NCBI RefSeq assembly: GCF_002192455.1
Contig: NZ_CP021744.1
Coordinates: forward strand, 2,944,001-3,008,000
Source: Streptomyces albireticuli
GTDB taxonomy: Bacteria; Actinomycetota; Actinomycetes; Streptomycetales; Streptomycetaceae
DNA: 64,000 nt
Direction: 5' to 3'
Below are positions 16,035 to 27,275 of this stretch, piece by piece. Both the position numbers and the translations under genes were made by a program. The notes under the pieces were generated by a model. The model worked only from the letters and a program-made list of their open reading frames with translations. It made no database searches and was not told the DNA's origin. Within the stretch, counting starts at the first letter, position 1. The number at the start of each line of letters is the position of its first letter.

Positions 16035-17246
16035 ATGCAGGTGATCCAGTCAACGAAGCTCGCCAACGTCTGCTACGAGATCCGTGGCCCGGTGCTCGAG
16101 GAGGCGATGCGGCTGGAAGCGGCAGGTCACCGCATCCTCAAGCTCAACACGGGCAACCCAGCGACCTTCGGTTTCGAGTGCCCGCCGGAGATCCTCGAGG
16201 ACATGCTCCGCAACGTCGGCAGCGCACACGGCTACGGCGACGCCAAGGGGCTGCTCTCCGCCCGCCGGGCGGTGGTGCAGCACTACGAGACCAAGGGCAT
16301 CGAGCTGTCCGTCGAGGACGTCTACCTCGGCAACGGCGTCTCGGAGCTGATCCAGATGTCGATGCAGGCACTGCTCGACGACGGCGACGAGGTGCTCGTC
16401 CCCGCACCCGACTATCCGCTGTGGACGGCGTCCGTCTCGCTGGCCGGCGGCACGGCCGTGCACTACCGCTGCGACGAGCAGTCGGACTGGATGCCGGACC
16501 TCGCCGACGTGGAGCGGAAGGTCACCGACCGCACCAAGGCCATCGTCATCATCAACCCCAACAACCCCACGGGCGCGGTCTACGACGACGAGATGCTGCG
16601 CGGCCTGACGGAGATCGCCCGCCGCCACAACCTGATCGTCTGCTCCGACGAGATCTACGACAAGATCCTCTACGACGACGTCACCCACACGCCGACCGCG
16701 GCCATCGCCCCGGACCTGCTCACCCTGACCTTCAACGGCCTGTCGAAGTCCTACCGGGTCGCCGGCTACCGCAGCGGCTGGATGGCGGTCTGCGGCCCGA
16801 AGGCGCACGCCGACAGCTACATCGAGGGCCTGACGATCCTCGCCAACATGCGCCTGTGCGCGAACATGCCGGCGCAGCACGCGGTGGCCACGGCGCTCGG
16901 AGGCCGGCAGTCGATCAACGACCTGGTACTGCCCGGCGGCCGGCTGCGCGAGCAGCGGGACGTGGCGTACGAGCTGCTGACGCAGATCCCCGGTGTGACG
17001 TGCGTGAAGCCCAAGGGCGCGCTGTACGCCTTCCCCCGGCTCGACCCCAAGGTCTACAAGATCAAGGACGACCGGCAGATGGTCCTGGACCTGCTCCGGG
17101 CCGAGAAGATCATGGTCGTGCACGGCACCGGCTTCAACTGGCCGGAGCCCGACCACTTCCGCCTGGTCACGCTGCCGAACACCAAGGATCTGGCGGAAGC
17201 GGTGACCCGGATCGGCACCTTCCTGGACGGCTACAGCCAGCCCTGA
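16035..17246 (+). CDS. Alanine-type class I/II aminotransferase
   Basis: This 403-residue fold-type I PLP aminotransferase is of the AlaA/AlaT group, which interconverts alanine and pyruvate with glutamate/2-oxoglutarate. Motifs are KLNTGNPATFGFE, the cofactor residues in VIINPNNPTGAVY and VCSDEIYDKILYDD, the PLP lysine in FNGLSKSYRVAGYRSGW, and the carboxylate-binding Arg in PDHFRLVTLP. ATG 16035 matches the family's usual N terminus (MQVIQSTKLANVCYEIRGPV). An in-frame ATG at 16023 is the alternative. It may recycle pyruvate-alanine, but it is not clearly in the same operon as the deacylase (87-base gap). Confidence 0.9.
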   Translation: MQVIQSTKLANVCYEIRGPVLEEAMRLEAAGHRILKLNTGNPATFGFECPPEILEDMLRNVGSAHGYGDAKGLLSARRAVVQHYETKGIELSVEDVYLGNGVSELIQMSMQALLDDGDEVLVPAPDYPLWTASVSLAGGTAVHYRCDEQSDWMPDLADVERKVTDRTKAIVIINPNNPTGAVYDDEMLRGLTEIARRHNLIVCSDEIYDKILYDDVTHTPTAAIAPDLLTLTFNGLSKSYRVAGYRSGWMAVCGPKAHADSYIEGLTILANMRLCANMPAQHAVATALGGRQSINDLVLPGGRLREQRDVAYELLTQIPGVTCVKPKGALYAFPRLDPKVYKIKDDRQMVLDLLRAEKIMVVHGTGFNWPEPDHFRLVTLPNTKDLAEAVTRIGTFLDGYSQP

Positions 17247-17276
17247 GGAAGATCCCGTTCTGTAGGTAAAACAACT

Positions 17277-17291
17277 TTAGACGCCGTCTAA
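17277..17291. promoter_or_regulatory. TTAGAC-GCC-GTCTAA operator-like inverted repeat
   Basis: This is a perfect 6-bp inverted repeat with a 3-base spacer, 40 bases upstream of a start with an ideal AGGAGG. A TAGGAT -10-like hexamer follows at 17294-17299. The A/T-rich setting stands out from its surroundings. No regulator is identified. Confidence 0.45.
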
Positions 17292-17330
17292 GTTAGGATG
17301 GCCTTCTGAGGTATTTCCAGGAGGCCATCC

Positions 17331-17744
17331 ATGTACGAGCCAATCCGGACGCAGTCGGTCCACAGCCTGGCCGCACAGCACTGGAGCAAGCGCGAGCTGC
17401 GCCGCTCCCGCGAGGAGCAGCTGGACATCCGGCTCGCGGGGCACCTCACCGCGCTGCTGACGGTCACCGACGAGCTCCGCGCCCTCACGCCGTCCGGCGC
17501 GCTGGACGACGCCGCGGACCGGCTCGCCGATCTGATCACCCGGCTGCGCGGCAGCTCCCCGCTCCGCGCGGCCCCGTCCGCGGACCACGCCACCCCCGCC
17601 CGCGTCGACGCCCTGCACCAGCGGGCGCACCAGCTCGCCGGACAGGCGCTGGTCGTCGCCGTGTCGGCGAAGGACACGGCCGGCGAGGCCGTCGCCGGGG
17701 AGCGCCTGCGGGCGCACGCGGCGGCGCTGGGCATCCCCGCCTGA
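17331..17744 (+). CDS. Conserved hypothetical helical protein, 137 residues
   Basis: I do not recognise a family. The protein is soluble, Ala/Arg/Leu-rich and predicted mostly helical, beginning MYEPIRTQSVHSLAAQHWSK. It has no membrane segment, cysteine pattern or catalytic motif. The ribosome-binding site AGGAGG (17319-17324) has ideal spacing, and the gene is flanked by an operator-like palindrome upstream and a strong terminator downstream, so it is a single-gene unit. It converges on pckG. Confidence 0.7.
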   Translation: MYEPIRTQSVHSLAAQHWSKRELRRSREEQLDIRLAGHLTALLTVTDELRALTPSGALDDAADRLADLITRLRGSSPLRAAPSADHATPARVDALHQRAHQLAGQALVVAVSAKDTAGEAVAGERLRAHAAALGIPA

Positions 17745-17772
17745 CCGGCGGGGCCGTACGTCACTTCGCGCA

Positions 17773-17799
17773 GGTGCTGGAGGCCGGGCCTCCAGCACC
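17773..17799. terminator. Bidirectional hairpin terminator
   Basis: Two perfectly complementary 13-base arms (GGTGCTGGAGGCC and its complement) are separated by one base, between convergent genes. The functional loop would use the inner few bases. Confidence 0.78.
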
Positions 17800-17808
17800 C
17801 TCCCGGCC

Positions 17809-19638
17809 TCAGCCCAGGCGCCGCACCAGCGCCCGGTACTCGTCCCACAGCTCCTTCGGCGTGTGCTCGCCGAACGTGTTCAGGTGCTCGGGGATCAGCG
17901 AGGCCTCCTCACGCCAGACCTCCTTGTCGACGGTCAGCAGGAAGTCGAGGTCGTCCGCTCCCAGGTCGAGGCCGTCCGTGTCGAGGGCCTCCTTCGTGGG
18001 CAGCACGCCGATCGGCGTCCCGACGCCCTCCGCCGTGCCGTCCAGCCGCTCGACGATCCATTTGAGCACCCGGCTGTTCTCGCCGAAGCCCGGCCACACG
18101 AACCGGCCGGCCGCGTCCTTGCGGAACCAGTTCACGTAGTAGATCTTCGGCAGCTTGGCCTGGTCCTTCCCCTTGCCGACCTCCAGCCAGTGACCCATGT
18201 AGTCGCCCATGTTGTAGCCGCAGAACGGCAGCATGGCGAAGGGGTCGCGGCGCAGCTCACCGACCTTGCCCTCGGCGGCGGCGGTCTTCTCGGAGGCGAC
18301 GTTGGCGCCGAGGAAGACGCCGTGCTGCCAGTCGAAGGACTCCGTCACCAGCGGCACGGCCGAGGCGCGGCGGCCGCCGAAGAGGATCGCCGAGATCGGC
18401 ACGCCCTTGGGGTCCTCCCACTCGGGCGCGATGATCGGGCACTGCGCGGCGGGGACGGTGAAGCGGGCGTTGGGGTGGGCGGCGGGGGTGCCGCTCGCCG
18501 GCGTCCAGTCGTTGCCCTTCCAGTCCGTGAGGTGCGCGGGCGGCTCCTCCGTCATGCCCTCCCACCACACGTCGCCGTCGTCGGTGAGGGCGACGTTGGT
18601 GAAGACGGAGTTGCCCCACATGGTCTTCATGGCGTTGGCGTTGGTGTGCTCGCCGGTGCCGGGCGCGACGCCGAAGAAGCCGGCCTCGGGGTTGATGGCG
18701 TAGAGCCGGCCGTCCTCGCCGAAGCGCATCCAGGCGATGTCGTCGCCGATGGTCTCGACCGTCCAGCCGGGGACCGTGGGCTCCAGCATGGCGAGGTTGG
18801 TCTTGCCGCAGGCGGAGGGGAAGGCGGCGGCCACGTACTTCGCCTCGCCGCGCGGCGGGGTGAGCTTGAGGATGAGCATGTGCTCGGCGAGCCAGCCCTC
18901 GTCGCGGGCCATGACGGAGGCGATGCGCAGCGCGTAACACTTCTTGCCCAGCAGGGCGTTGCCGCCGTAGCCGGAGCCGTAGGACCAGATCTCGCGGTCC
19001 TCGGGGAAGTGCGAGATGTACTTGGTGGTGTTGCACGGCCACGGGACGTCGGCCTCGCCCTCGGCCAGCGGGGCGCCGAGGGTGTGGACGGCCTTGACGA
19101 AGAACCCGTCGGTGCCGAGCTCGTCGAGGACGGCCTGGCCCATCCGGGTCATGGTGCGCATGGAGACGGCGACGTAGGCCGAGTCGGTGATCTCGACACC
19201 GATCGCGGAGAGCGGGGAGCCGAGCGGGCCCATGCAGAAGGGCACGACGTACATCGTGCGGCCGCGCATGGAGCCGCGGAAGATGCCGCCCTGGTCGTCC
19301 TTGCCCCGGAAGATCTCCCGCATCTCGGCGGGGGCCTTCCAGTGGTTGGTCGGGCCGGCGTCCTCCTCCTTCTCGGAGCAGATGAACGTGCGGTCCTCGA
19401 CGCGGGCCACGTCACTCGGGTCGGAGGCGGCGTAGTACGAGTGGGGGCGCTTGACGGGGTCGAGTTTGCGGAAGGTGCCCTTGGCGACGAGCTCCTCGCA
19501 CAGGCGCTCGTACTCGGCCTCGGAACCGTCGCACCAGACCACCTGGTCCGGCTGGGTGAGGGCGGCGATCTCGTCGACCCAGGAGATCAGCTCCTGGTGG
19601 TTGGTGAGAGTGGTGGGAGCCGCATTGCTGCGCGCCAC
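17809..19638 (-). CDS. pckG: Phosphoenolpyruvate carboxykinase (GTP)
   Basis: This 609-residue cytosolic gluconeogenic enzyme converts oxaloacetate and GTP to phosphoenolpyruvate, CO2 and GDP. Signatures of the GTP class include the kinase loop FPSACGKTN with reactive Cys277, [10 protein letters not shown], the N-terminal [19 protein letters not shown] and the GTP-site region [15 protein letters not shown]. Length is normal for the family. The start is GTG 19638 with a GGAG site. It sits alone, between a bidirectional terminator and a divergent HlyIII gene. Confidence 0.97.
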   Translation of the reverse strand: MARSNAAPTTLTNHQELISWVDEIAALTQPDQVVWCDGSEAEYERLCEELVAKGTFRKLDPVKRPHSYYAASDPSDVARVEDRTFICSEKEEDAGPTNHWKAPAEMREIFRGKDDQGGIFRGSMRGRTMYVVPFCMGPLGSPLSAIGVEITDSAYVAVSMRTMTRMGQAVLDELGTDGFFVKAVHTLGAPLAEGEADVPWPCNTTKYISHFPEDREIWSYGSGYGGNALLGKKCYALRIASVMARDEGWLAEHMLILKLTPPRGEAKYVAAAFPSACGKTNLAMLEPTVPGWTVETIGDDIAWMRFGEDGRLYAINPEAGFFGVAPGTGEHTNANAMKTMWGNSVFTNVALTDDGDVWWEGMTEEPPAHLTDWKGNDWTPASGTPAAHPNARFTVPAAQCPIIAPEWEDPKGVPISAILFGGRRASAVPLVTESFDWQHGVFLGANVASEKTAAAEGKVGELRRDPFAMLPFCGYNMGDYMGHWLEVGKGKDQAKLPKIYYVNWFRKDAAGRFVWPGFGENSRVLKWIVERLDGTAEGVGTPIGVLPTKEALDTDGLDLGADDLDFLLTVDKEVWREEASLIPEHLNTFGEHTPKELWDEYRALVRRLG

Positions 19639-19876
19639 GATCGCTCCGTCCCGCCGGGGACCACACTGACCCCGGCGTCAGATTTGAGGGTTGACGGACC
19701 TCGCGCCCTGTCGCCCGCTCGGTCCGCTGCTGTGGAAGGTGCCCCTTGGGGGCTGCGACCCAGACGCTTCGTGACCGCTCATCCGGTGCCGCCCGCACTC
19801 ATTTGATCATCCGACTCCGCCCCGCTTCTGTCCAGGGGGCGCCCCCGTGACCATCGCCACGTGGTACTGATCCGTA

Positions 19877-19894
19877 ACTTACGGTGCCGTAGGT
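19877..19894. promoter_or_regulatory. Operator-like palindrome upstream of the HlyIII gene
   Basis: ACTTACGGTGCCGTAGGT is an 18-base near-palindrome (TACGG-TG-CCGTA perfect at the core) ending 11 bases before the start codon. It would block a promoter or ribosome access if bound. The shape suits a TetR-type dimer. Confidence 0.4.
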
Positions 19895-19905
19895 ACCATG
19901 CCGCC

Positions 19906-20628
19906 ATGACTTCCGCGCCCGACGCAGCGCTTCCCGCGCAGCCCGCCCCCGCCGGCGCCGCGGCCGCCGCCCCGCCCGGCCTCCCCCTGCCGAACGCCAA
20001 GCCGCGCCTGCGCGGCTGGCTGCACGCCGGCATGTTCCCCGCGGTCCTGATCGCCGGCGTGTTCCTGACCGCCCTCGCGGACAGCACCCGCGGCCGCATC
20101 GCCTGCGCGGTCTACGTGCTCTCCGCCTGCCTGCTCTTCGGTATCAGCGCCCTCTACCACCGGGGCGACTGGAGCCCCAGGGTCAACGCCGTGCTCCGCC
20201 GGCTCGACCACGCCAACATCTTCCTGATCATCGCCGGCACCTACACGCCGCTGACCATGCTGCTCCTCCCCGACGGCAAGGGCCAGGTGCTGCTCTGGGC
20301 GGTCTGGGCGGCCGCGGCGGCGGGCATCGCCTTCCGCATGTTCTGGGTCGGCGCGCCGCGCTGGCTCTACACCCCCTGCTACATCGCCATGGGCTGGGCC
20401 GCCGTCTTCTTCCTGCCGGACTTCCTGCGGAAGGGCGGCATCGCGGTGCTCGTCCTCGTGATCGTCGGCGGGCTGCTCTACAGCGTGGGCGGCGTCATCT
20501 ACGGCATCAAGCGCCCCAACCCGTCCCCGCGCTGGTTCGGCTTCCACGAGGTCTTCCACTCGCTGACGCTGGCGGCGTTCATCGTGCATTACGTGGGCAT
20601 CTCACTGGTCGCCTATACGCACGCCTGA
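19906..20628 (+). CDS. Hemolysin III / PAQR-family membrane protein
   Basis: This 240-residue integral membrane protein has seven predicted helices (starting HAGMFPAVLIAGVFLTALAD). The family's conserved polar residues are in FGISALYHRG, LDHANIFLIIAGTYTPL and the final FHEVFHSLTLAAFIVHY, where His residues would bind metal as in PAQR/HlyIII hydrolases. Its bacterial role is poorly defined; the haemolysin name is historical. I chose ATG 19906, since the extra residues from an earlier start are basic and lack family character. Confidence 0.88.
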   Translation: MTSAPDAALPAQPAPAGAAAAAPPGLPLPNAKPRLRGWLHAGMFPAVLIAGVFLTALADSTRGRIACAVYVLSACLLFGISALYHRGDWSPRVNAVLRRLDHANIFLIIAGTYTPLTMLLLPDGKGQVLLWAVWAAAAAGIAFRMFWVGAPRWLYTPCYIAMGWAAVFFLPDFLRKGGIAVLVLVIVGGLLYSVGGVIYGIKRPNPSPRWFGFHEVFHSLTLAAFIVHYVGISLVAYTHA

Positions 20629-20667
20629 GCCGGGCCCCTGCCCAGGGGCACCCACCACGCAGCCTCC

Positions 20668-20698
20668 AAGGCCGCGACCTCGACGAGGTCGCGGCCTT
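20668..20698 (+). terminator. Hairpin terminator after the HlyIII gene
   Basis: There is a 15-bp perfect stem (arm AAGGCCGCGACCTCG) around one base, ending in CTT, 40 bases after the stop. The terminal Ts fit an intrinsic terminator. Confidence 0.75.
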
Positions 20699-20783
20699 CG
20701 TCGCTCCCGGGGCGCGGCCTCCGCCGAGTGCGCCGCCCTCCGGCGCGCGCCCCCGCCGAACGCACCGAAGAGACCGGTCTCGA

Positions 20784-20832
20784 TTGACAGTCTGCATCTT
20801 TTGAGAGTTACTTTCATTTGACGTCAACTCTC
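20784..20832 (+). promoter_or_regulatory. Exporter promoter with TetR-type operator
   Basis: TTGACA (20784-20789) is a perfect -35, and TTACTT lies 18 bases downstream as -10. The inverted repeat GAGAGTT (20803-20809) / AACTCTC (20826-20832), spaced by 16 bases, covers the -10 and start region. The TetR gene at the end of the operon is the obvious candidate repressor. Confidence 0.6.
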
Positions 20833-20845
20833 TTGGAGGTGTGTC

Positions 20846-22402
20846 TTGAGTACCCCGCTCGCACCCGAGGCCGAGGCCGGGCTCGACCCGCGCCGCTGGT
20901 GGGCCCTGGGCGCCCTGGTCGCCTGCATGCTGGTCCTCGGCTTCGACGGCACGATCCTCAACGTGGCCCTGCCGGTCATGGCCACCCAGCTCGGCGCCGA
21001 CACCGGCGAACAGCAGTGGATCGCCAACTCCTACTTCGTCGTCTTCGCCGCCCTGATGCTCCCCGCGGGCCTGCTCGGCGACCGCTTCGGCCGCCGGCGG
21101 ATGCTCCTGACCGGGCTCACGGTCTTCCTCGCGGGCTCGCTGCTCGGCGTCTTCGTCGACTCCCCGGGCCTGGTCATCGCGGCCCGCTCGGTCCTCGGCG
21201 TGGGCGGCGCGCTGATCATGCCGCTGGCCATGGCCGTACTGCCCACGCTGTTCCCGCCCGAGGAGCGCACCAAGGCCGTGGGCGCGGTCTCCGCCGCCTC
21301 CGCGCTGGGCATGCCGCTCGGCCCGATCGTCGGCGGCTGGCTGCTCGACCACTTCTGGTGGGGCTCGATCTTCCTGATCAACGTCCCGCTGGTGCTGCTC
21401 GGCATCGCCGCCTGCGTCTTCCTGCTCCCCGAGACCCGTGACCCGTCCTCCCCCAAGGTCGACGCCGTCTCCACCACCCTCACCGTCACCGGCCTCGGCG
21501 CCTTCGTCTTCGGGCTCAACGAGGGCCCCACCCGCGGCTGGAACTCCCCCTTCGTGCTCGGCGCGCTCGTCCTCGCCGTACTGCTGCTGACCGGCCTGGT
21601 CCTGCGCGAGCGGCGGCGCGCCCGGCCGATGCTCGACCTCGCCCTCCTGCGCCACGGCGGCTTCCTGTGGAGCACGATCGCGGCGTCCCTGGTCTCCTTC
21701 ACCCTCATGGGCCTGCTGTTCGTGCTGCCCACCTACCTCCAGGCCGTGCTGGGTCTGGACGCCTTCGGCACCGGCCTGCGGATGATGCCGATGATGGGCG
21801 GCCTGCTGGTGGCGGCCCGCGCCGCCGGGCCGCTCGTCAAGAGGTTCGGGCCGCGCCCGGTCATCACCGGCGCCCTGTTCGTGATGGCCGTCGCCGGGCT
21901 GCTCGGCAGCCGTACGGACCTCCACGACGGCTACGGCTGGACCGCGCTGTGGCTGACCCTCGCCGGATTCGGCTTCGGCTTCGGGATCATCCCCGCCATG
22001 GACGGCGCCCTGGGCGCCTTGCCCCGCGACCGCACGGGCAACGGGTCCGGCCTGCTGATGACGCTCCGCCAGGTCGCCGGGGCCGTCGGCATCGCGGTCC
22101 TCGGCAGCCTGATCGCCGGGGCCTACACCTCGCGGCTCGACACCACCGGGCTGCCGCCCGCCGCGGCCGACGCGGCCTCGGACTCCCTCGGCCGCGCCCA
22201 CCAGGTGGCCGCCGAGCTGGGCAGCAAGGCCCTGGCCCGCTCGGCGGACAGCGCCTATCTGCACGGCATGGACCTCGCGCTGCTGGTCTGCGCGATCGCC
22301 GGCATCGCCGCCGCGATGCTCACCGCCGCCTTCCTGCCCAACGGGCGCGACAAGGCGGCCACCGGGGACCACGGCGTGGTCGCCGAGAAGGTCGATGCCT
22401 GA
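20846..22402 (+). CDS. MFS drug exporter, DHA2 (14-helix) family
   Basis: This 518-residue proton-driven exporter is of the EmrB/QacA type. About 14 membrane segments are visible. Motif A appears as GLLGDRFGRRRMLLTG after helix 2, and motif C-like glycine/proline spacing as SALGMPLGPIVGGWLL, typical of antiporters. The start is TTG 20846, supported by TTGGAGG six bases upstream. There is no nearby ATG, and this start gives the correct N terminus. The TetR gene overlaps its 3' end by 8 bases, so a small-molecule-induced efflux operon is likely. Confidence 0.9.
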   Translation: MSTPLAPEAEAGLDPRRWWALGALVACMLVLGFDGTILNVALPVMATQLGADTGEQQWIANSYFVVFAALMLPAGLLGDRFGRRRMLLTGLTVFLAGSLLGVFVDSPGLVIAARSVLGVGGALIMPLAMAVLPTLFPPEERTKAVGAVSAASALGMPLGPIVGGWLLDHFWWGSIFLINVPLVLLGIAACVFLLPETRDPSSPKVDAVSTTLTVTGLGAFVFGLNEGPTRGWNSPFVLGALVLAVLLLTGLVLRERRRARPMLDLALLRHGGFLWSTIAASLVSFTLMGLLFVLPTYLQAVLGLDAFGTGLRMMPMMGGLLVAARAAGPLVKRFGPRPVITGALFVMAVAGLLGSRTDLHDGYGWTALWLTLAGFGFGFGIIPAMDGALGALPRDRTGNGSGLLMTLRQVAGAVGIAVLGSLIAGAYTSRLDTTGLPPAAADAASDSLGRAHQVAAELGSKALARSADSAYLHGMDLALLVCAIAGIAAAMLTAAFLPNGRDKAATGDHGVVAEKVDA

Positions 22403-23036
22403 GAATGCTGCCATGGCCTCCGCAGACACCTCCTCCGCCGCGACGCCCGGGCCCCGGCTCGGGCTGCGCGAGCGGAAGAAGATCCAGACCCGTCAGGCGA
22501 TCCGCCGCGCCGCCTACCGGCTCTTCGAGAAGCAGGGGTACGACGCGACCCCGGTCGACCAGATCGCCGAGGCCGCGGACGTCTCCCCCAGCACGGTCTT
22601 CCGCTACTTCCCCACCAAGGACGACATCGTCCTGACCGACGAGTACGACCCGCTGCTGGAGGCGGCGATCCGGGCCCGGCCGATGAGCGAGTCACCGGTC
22701 GAGGCCATCCGGCAGGGGGTCCTCTCCTCGATGCGCCACGTCATCGACAGCGACGTCGTCGAGCTCAAGCAGCGGACCAGACTCGTCCGCGAGGTGCCCT
22801 CGCTGCGCGGCCGGCAGGCCGAGGGCATGGGCGAGTCGGCGCGGATGCTCTGCGGCGTGCTGGCCGAGCGCACCGGCCGCCCGGCCGACGACCTGGAGCT
22901 GCGGGTCGTCATCGCCGCCGTGCTCGCGGCGATGCACGAGGCCCTGATGCGCTGGGTCGAGCAGGGCCAGACCGAGGACCTGATCGCGCTCATCAGCCGC
23001 ACGCTCGACGTCCTCGACCGGGGCCTCACCCTCTGA
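22395..23036 (+). CDS. TetR-family regulator of the exporter operon
   Basis: This 213-residue protein has an N-terminal TetR helix-turn-helix (residues ~30-80, TRQAIRRAAYRLFEKQGYDA then VDQIAEAADVSPSTVFRYFP). Its C-terminal ligand domain is all helical (~95-210). It overlaps the exporter stop by 8 bases (an ATG at 22413 would remove the overlap), so it is co-transcribed and probably autoregulated through the inverted repeat at 20803-20832. The ligand is unknown. Confidence 0.9.
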   Translation: MPENAAMASADTSSAATPGPRLGLRERKKIQTRQAIRRAAYRLFEKQGYDATPVDQIAEAADVSPSTVFRYFPTKDDIVLTDEYDPLLEAAIRARPMSESPVEAIRQGVLSSMRHVIDSDVVELKQRTRLVREVPSLRGRQAEGMGESARMLCGVLAERTGRPADDLELRVVIAAVLAAMHEALMRWVEQGQTEDLIALISRTLDVLDRGLTL

Positions 23037-23135
23037 GCCCTCCGAGGCTTCTGAGTCCTCCGAGCCCTCCGGGCCGCCGGGCCCGGGACGGCCGCCGGAG
23101 CCCGCCGACCACCCAGGACCGGCCCCGGCCCGGGG

Positions 23136-25253
<2,118 letters not shown>

Positions 25254-25443
25254 GACCCCATCCTTCCCCAACCCGGCCCGATCGGTGAGTTGTCCACAGG
25301 CTTGATCGGGACACGGCGCCCGGAAGGAGGACGGGGGCGCGAAGGGGTACGGCGGGGCGCGGCCGGGCGCGGGCACGCCCGAAGGCGACCGCGGCCCGGT
25401 GGGCCACGGCCGTGTCAGGGGCGGTCGCCCCCGGTCCGGACGC

Positions 25444-25677
25444 TCAGGCGCCGGTGCCGCTCGCGGCGGCGGTCCCCTTGGCGGCCGCCGGGGTCTCCTC
25501 CGGGGCCTCCTCGAAGTCCACCTTGTTCATGTGCTTGTTCATGCTCTTCATCAGCAGCCAGACGGCGCCGCCGATCAGCGCGAAGACAATGAAGCCGAGC
25601 ACACCGGGAGTGACCTTGTTCTGGTCGAGCTCCGCGGCGAGCGGTACCAGATGCGTGAGCGCGGGGGAGGTCGTCAT
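25444..25677 (-). CDS. Small single-span membrane protein downstream of mca
   Basis: This 77-residue protein has one membrane helix ([20 protein letters not shown], residues ~26-45). A short basic segment (NKHMNK) and an acidic, Ala-rich cytosolic tail follow. It starts 4 bases after the mca stop on the same strand, so it is cotranscribed and perhaps coupled. I know no function. The charge pattern predicts the N terminus outside. Confidence 0.75.
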   Translation of the reverse strand: MTTSPALTHLVPLAAELDQNKVTPGVLGFIVFALIGGAVWLLMKSMNKHMNKVDFEEAPEETPAAAKGTAAASGTGA

Positions 25678-25681
25678 GGGG

Positions 25682-26551
25682 TCAATTGTTGCGGATGCCC
25701 GCGAAGAGGTCGTCCTCGGGGAGGGACGTGCCGACGAGGGACTTCGCCAGCTCGTACTCCTCGGTCGGCCAGACCTCCCGCTGAAGGTCCAGCGGCACCC
25801 GGAACCAGCCGCCGTCCGGGTCGATCTGGGTCGCGTGCGCGATCAGCGCCTTGTCCCGGATCTCGAAGAAGTCGCCGCACGGGACGTAGGTGGTCAGGGT
25901 CCGCTCGCGGCCGGCCGTCAGCCAGCGCTCCAGCCACTCGCCGTAAGGGGACTCCAGGCCGCGGGCCAGCAGCGCCTCGTGCAGGGCCAGGGTGCGCTCC
26001 CGGTTGAAGCCCTGGTTGTAGTAGAGCTTCTGCGGCTGCCAGGGCTCGCCGGCCTCGGGGTAGCGCTCGGGGTCGCCCGCCGCCTCGAAGGCCACCATCG
26101 TGATCTTGTGGGTCATGATGTGGTCGGGGTGCGGGTAGCCGCCGTTCTCGTCGTACGTGGTGATCACGTGCGGACGGAACTCGCGGATCAGCTTCACCAG
26201 CTCGCCCGCCGCCTCGTCGACGTCCTGGAGCGCGAAGCAGCCCTCGGGCAGCGGCGGCAGCGGGTCGCCCTCGGGCAGCCCGGAGTCGACGAATCCCAGC
26301 CACTCCTGCTTCACACCGAGAATGTCGCGCGCCTCCGCCATCTCCTTGGCGCGCACCTCGTGGATGTGCTCCTCGATGTAGGGGTCGCCCTGGAGCTTGG
26401 GGTTGAGGATGGAGCCACGCTCGCCACCCGTGCACGTCGCGACCAGCACGTCCACCCCCTCGGACACGTACTTGGCCATCGTGGCCGCGCCCTTGCTCGA
26501 CTCGTCGTCGGGGTGGGCGTGCACGGCCATCAGTCGCAGCTGCTCAGTCAA
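25682..26551 (-). CDS. mca: Mycothiol S-conjugate amidase
   Basis: This is a zinc-dependent PIG-L-family amidase of 289 residues. It cleaves mycothiol S-conjugates of electrophiles and drugs to release a mercapturic acid for export. It shows the metal motif VHAHPDDESSKGAA, TCTGGERGSILNP, YDENGGYPHPDH (third ligand) and HATQIDPDGGWF, as in mycobacterial Mca. TTG 26551 gives the family N terminus MTEQLRLMAVHAHPDDE and has GAGGA upstream. An in-frame GTG at 26569 would add six residues. DUF4307 and greA follow divergently, a common actinobacterial arrangement. Confidence 0.94.
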   Translation of the reverse strand: MTEQLRLMAVHAHPDDESSKGAATMAKYVSEGVDVLVATCTGGERGSILNPKLQGDPYIEEHIHEVRAKEMAEARDILGVKQEWLGFVDSGLPEGDPLPPLPEGCFALQDVDEAAGELVKLIREFRPHVITTYDENGGYPHPDHIMTHKITMVAFEAAGDPERYPEAGEPWQPQKLYYNQGFNRERTLALHEALLARGLESPYGEWLERWLTAGRERTLTTYVPCGDFFEIRDKALIAHATQIDPDGGWFRVPLDLQREVWPTEEYELAKSLVGTSLPEDDLFAGIRNN

Positions 26552-26584
26552 GGCTCGATCCTCAGTCACTGGTCATGGCCCGTC

Positions 26585-26614
26585 TTATCGGTGTGTCGGG
26601 GCGCCTCCTATAGT
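26585..26614 (+). promoter_or_regulatory. Probable promoter of the DUF4307 gene
   Basis: TATAGT at 26609-26614 is a good -10 hexamer. TTATCG at 26585-26590 with 18-base spacing is a weak -35. The promoter lies in the mca/DUF4307 divergent region. Confidence 0.45.
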
Positions 26615-26677
26615 GACCGAAGCGGGAGACGTTTCATTCCAGTTCTCCCCGCCGGTCCCCGACCAGGAGGAAAGATC

Positions 26678-27088
26678 ATGGCTGCGGTACGCGAGGGCCT
26701 GCCCGAGGGTCGTTACGGCCGCTCGGCGGACGAGCGCGCCGACCGCAAGCTGAAGATCATCGGGGCGGTGCTGGGCGCCTGCCTGCTGGGCGTGATCGGC
26801 TGGTCGGCCGTGCACTACATCACGTCGTCGGACGTCACGGGACAGCTGATCCGCTCGAAGCCGGTCTCCGACACCACCGTCGAGGCCGTCCTGGAGGTCC
26901 GTAAGGACAAGGACGCCACGGCCATCTGCACCCTGCGCTCGCTGGGCGAGGACGGCGGCGAGGTCGCCCGTAAGGACGTCACGCTCGACCGCCGCGAGGG
27001 TCACTTCACGCAGCTGGTCACGCTGCACACCACCCGGCGCGCCTCGGCCACCGCGCTCGAGGGTTGCACCAGCTCGTCACGCGGCTGA
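26678..27088 (+). CDS. DUF4307 single-span membrane protein
   Basis: This 136-residue protein has a basic cytosolic N terminus (GRYGRSADERADRKLK), one membrane helix (residues ~26-48) and an extracytoplasmic beta-rich domain. That domain has two cysteines (AICTLRS and EGCTS) that could pair. It matches the DUF4307 family encoded between mca and greA in many actinobacteria. Function is unknown. AGGAGG lies 6-7 bases before ATG 26678. Confidence 0.85.
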   Translation: MAAVREGLPEGRYGRSADERADRKLKIIGAVLGACLLGVIGWSAVHYITSSDVTGQLIRSKPVSDTTVEAVLEVRKDKDATAICTLRSLGEDGGEVARKDVTLDRREGHFTQLVTLHTTRRASATALEGCTSSSRG

Positions 27089-27275
27089 CCAGCGCTTACG
27101 CGCTTCTTGCGCGTTTTCTCCCGCTGACTTCTTCCCCCTTTACGGACGTAATTGTTAGGCTCGTGGTTTCGCCCACCTTTGAAGGCGCACCCTTCTGAGT
27201 AGGGCGTTCATTTGTATCCCGGCTGTGACCCCAGCCGTAACCCCAAGTTTTTCCCAGTACCGACGAGGAGCACCT

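Noticed and set aside
17863..19806. A 647-codon plus-strand frame opposite pckG
   Set aside because: It is antisense to a textbook PEP carboxykinase and lacks a start with a ribosome-binding site.
20579..22429. A 616-codon minus-strand frame over the HlyIII terminator and the exporter
   Set aside because: Its predicted protein is very rich in Gly, Gln and Glu without known motifs. The plus-strand exporter is unambiguous.
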